A stretch of DNA of 7,355 bases. Source: Rhodospirillales bacterium (GTDB lineage: Bacteria; Pseudomonadota; Alphaproteobacteria; Micavibrionales; UBA2020). This document shows positions 6,367 through 7,355 of this stretch, in pieces (position 1 is the first letter of the stretch; each line of letters opens with the position of its first letter). The translations under genes were made by a program, and so were the position numbers. The notes beneath the pieces were generated by a model. It made no database searches. It saw nothing but the letters and a program-made list of their open reading frames with translations, and was not told the origin of the DNA. The stretch lies in NCBI GenBank assembly GCA_023266795.1, contig JAHFPI010000092.1:1-7355 (forward strand), in the 5' to 3' direction.

Positions 6367-7355
6367 CTGCCGTTGCAGATGGAAGGCGCGTCGGATACGT
6401 CCGTCGATCTCGCCGACCAGATTGCCGCGCAGATCAGGGAGTGGCTGGACAGCGGCGAAAAGCTGGAATCGCGCGACCGCCCGATCAACCCGGCGGACAT
6501 CATGATTCTGGTGCGCCGCCGCTCGGCCTTTGTCGACCATATGGTGCGCGCGCTGAAGAAAAACGACATTCCCGTGGCGGGCGCGGACCGCCTGTCGCTG
6601 CGCGAGCAGATCGTGGTGATGGACATGGTGGCGCTGGGCGAAGTGACCCTGTTCCCCAGGGACGAATACAAGCTGGCCTGCGTGCTGAAATCGCCGCTGA
6701 TCGGCATGTCGGACCAGCAGCTCGAGGATCTGGCCATCGGCCGCACCGCCGACCTCTGGGAGACCCTGCGGCTGAAGGCAGAGGATCCGGCGGCGGACAA
6801 GGTATACGGCGATGCGTACGAATATCTGGAGCGCCTGCAGCAGAAGGCCGGCAGCGAACGCCCCTACGAATTTTATTCCTCGGTATTGCTGACGCCCTGT
6901 CCGGCCACCGGAAAATCCGGGCTGTCCTCGCTCTACGGACGTCTGGGCTTCGAGGCGGAGGATCCGCTGGTCGAGTTCATGAACGCGCTGGAGCGGTTTG
7001 AAAAAATCCACATACCGTCCCTGCAGGGTTTCCTCTCCTGGCTCGATGCCGGCGAGGCGGAGGTCAAGCGCGAGATCAACGTGAGCCCCGAGCATCCGCG
7101 CGTCCATATCATGACGGTGCACGGCGCCAAGGGGCTTGAGGCGCCGATCGTCATTCTGCCGGACACGACGGGGATCCCGTCAGACAATTCCCGCGCGCGG
7201 CCGAAGTTTTTGTGGCCGACGGACGAGCGCCGCGTGCCCCTCTGGGTGCCCCATGCCGATCTCGAAAGCCGCGTCTTTACGCGCGAACGCGAGCTGGCGG
7301 AGATCGAGCGCGACCGCGAGTTCCGCCGCCTGCTCTACGTCGCCATGACCCGCGC
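6367..7355 (+). CDS. addA: AddA continuation after the amber codon (motifs V and VI), running off the window
   Basis: The addA frame stays open for 329 codons from 6367 to the right edge and is clearly AddA. It shows PADIMILVRRRSAFVDHMVRAL (6496 on) and IPVAGADRLSLREQIVVMD, typical of the alphaproteobacterial subfamily; motif V, IMTVHGAKGLEAPIVILPDT (from about 7108); and motif VI, FRRLLYVAMTR, at 7321-7353, whose arginine (codon 887) is the expected ATP-contacting residue. The rest, including the C-terminal RecB-like nuclease, lies beyond the window. If made separately it could start at ATG 6379, 12 bases after the amber codon, but I see no convincing ribosome binding site there. On its own it lacks the Walker A and B sites. 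It is most simply the second part of one gene. Confidence 0.9.
   Translation, partial: MPLQMEGASDTSVDLADQIAAQIREWLDSGEKLESRDRPINPADIMILVRRRSAFVDHMVRALKKNDIPVAGADRLSLREQIVVMDMVALGEVTLFPRDEYKLACVLKSPLIGMSDQQLEDLAIGRTADLWETLRLKAEDPAADKVYGDAYEYLERLQQKAGSERPYEFYSSVLLTPCPATGKSGLSSLYGRLGFEAEDPLVEFMNALERFEKIHIPSLQGFLSWLDAGEAEVKREINVSPEHPRVHIMTVHGAKGLEAPIVILPDTTGIPSDNSRARPKFLWPTDERRVPLWVPHADLESRVFTRERELAEIERDREFRRLLYVAMTR

Noticed and set aside
6367..6378. CTGC-CGTT-GCAG hairpin directly after the addA amber codon, as a possible readthrough signal
   Set aside because: A 4-base stem is too weak and too close to the stop to be evidence of recoding.
6360..7001. Plus-strand open frame starting right at the amber codon in another frame (MVAAVADGRR...)
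   Set aside because: Its composition is Gly/Arg/Ala-rich with no domain. The addA frame over the same bases is clearly homologous, so it is not a frameshift continuation.
5671..7122. Minus-strand open frame of 483 codons opposite addA
   Set aside because: Low-complexity antisense shadow. AddA motifs are read on the plus strand on both sides of the amber codon.

Overview
The window looks like chromosomal DNA of a GC-rich alphaproteobacterium joined, near base 550, to a short piece of different DNA. The host call rests on the addB-addA gene order with a 4-base GTGA overlap, an AddB of the alphaproteobacterial type (no Walker A, one cysteine only, C-terminal PD-(D/E)XK nuclease) and an AddA with alphaproteobacterial-style motifs. 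A finer placement, such as the Micavibrio group because of the small ankyrin proteins, is only a guess.

Layout. Bases 1 to about 550 carry, on the minus strand, an internal fragment of a second, unrelated AddA/UvrD-class helicase (motifs II, III and IV readable), with lower GC and different codon use. At about 545-554 it meets, head to head, a plus-strand ankyrin gene whose 5' part is missing (readable to 826). A complete small ankyrin-repeat gene follows (839-1387); it is a paralogue of the broken one and shares its unusual C-terminal tail. An AT-rich 132-base gap (1388-1519) holds a weak promoter candidate and a palindrome. Then come addB (1520-4696) and addA (from 4693 to beyond the right edge).

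AddA and AddB together form the helicase-nuclease that resects double-strand breaks for RecA-dependent recombination, the alphaproteobacterial counterpart of RecBCD. Here addA is cut at codon 558 by an in-frame TAG (6364-6366). The same frame stays open, with good AddA homology (motifs V and VI), from 6367 to the window end, so this is one base substitution and not a frameshift. It may be a true nonsense mutation, a sequencing or assembly error, or readthrough.

I see no new multi-gene system. The points worth attention are the amber codon in addA, the junction at about 550 and the paired ankyrin genes with a shared proline-rich, basic tail. I saw no tRNA, rRNA, CRISPR array or insertion sequence.
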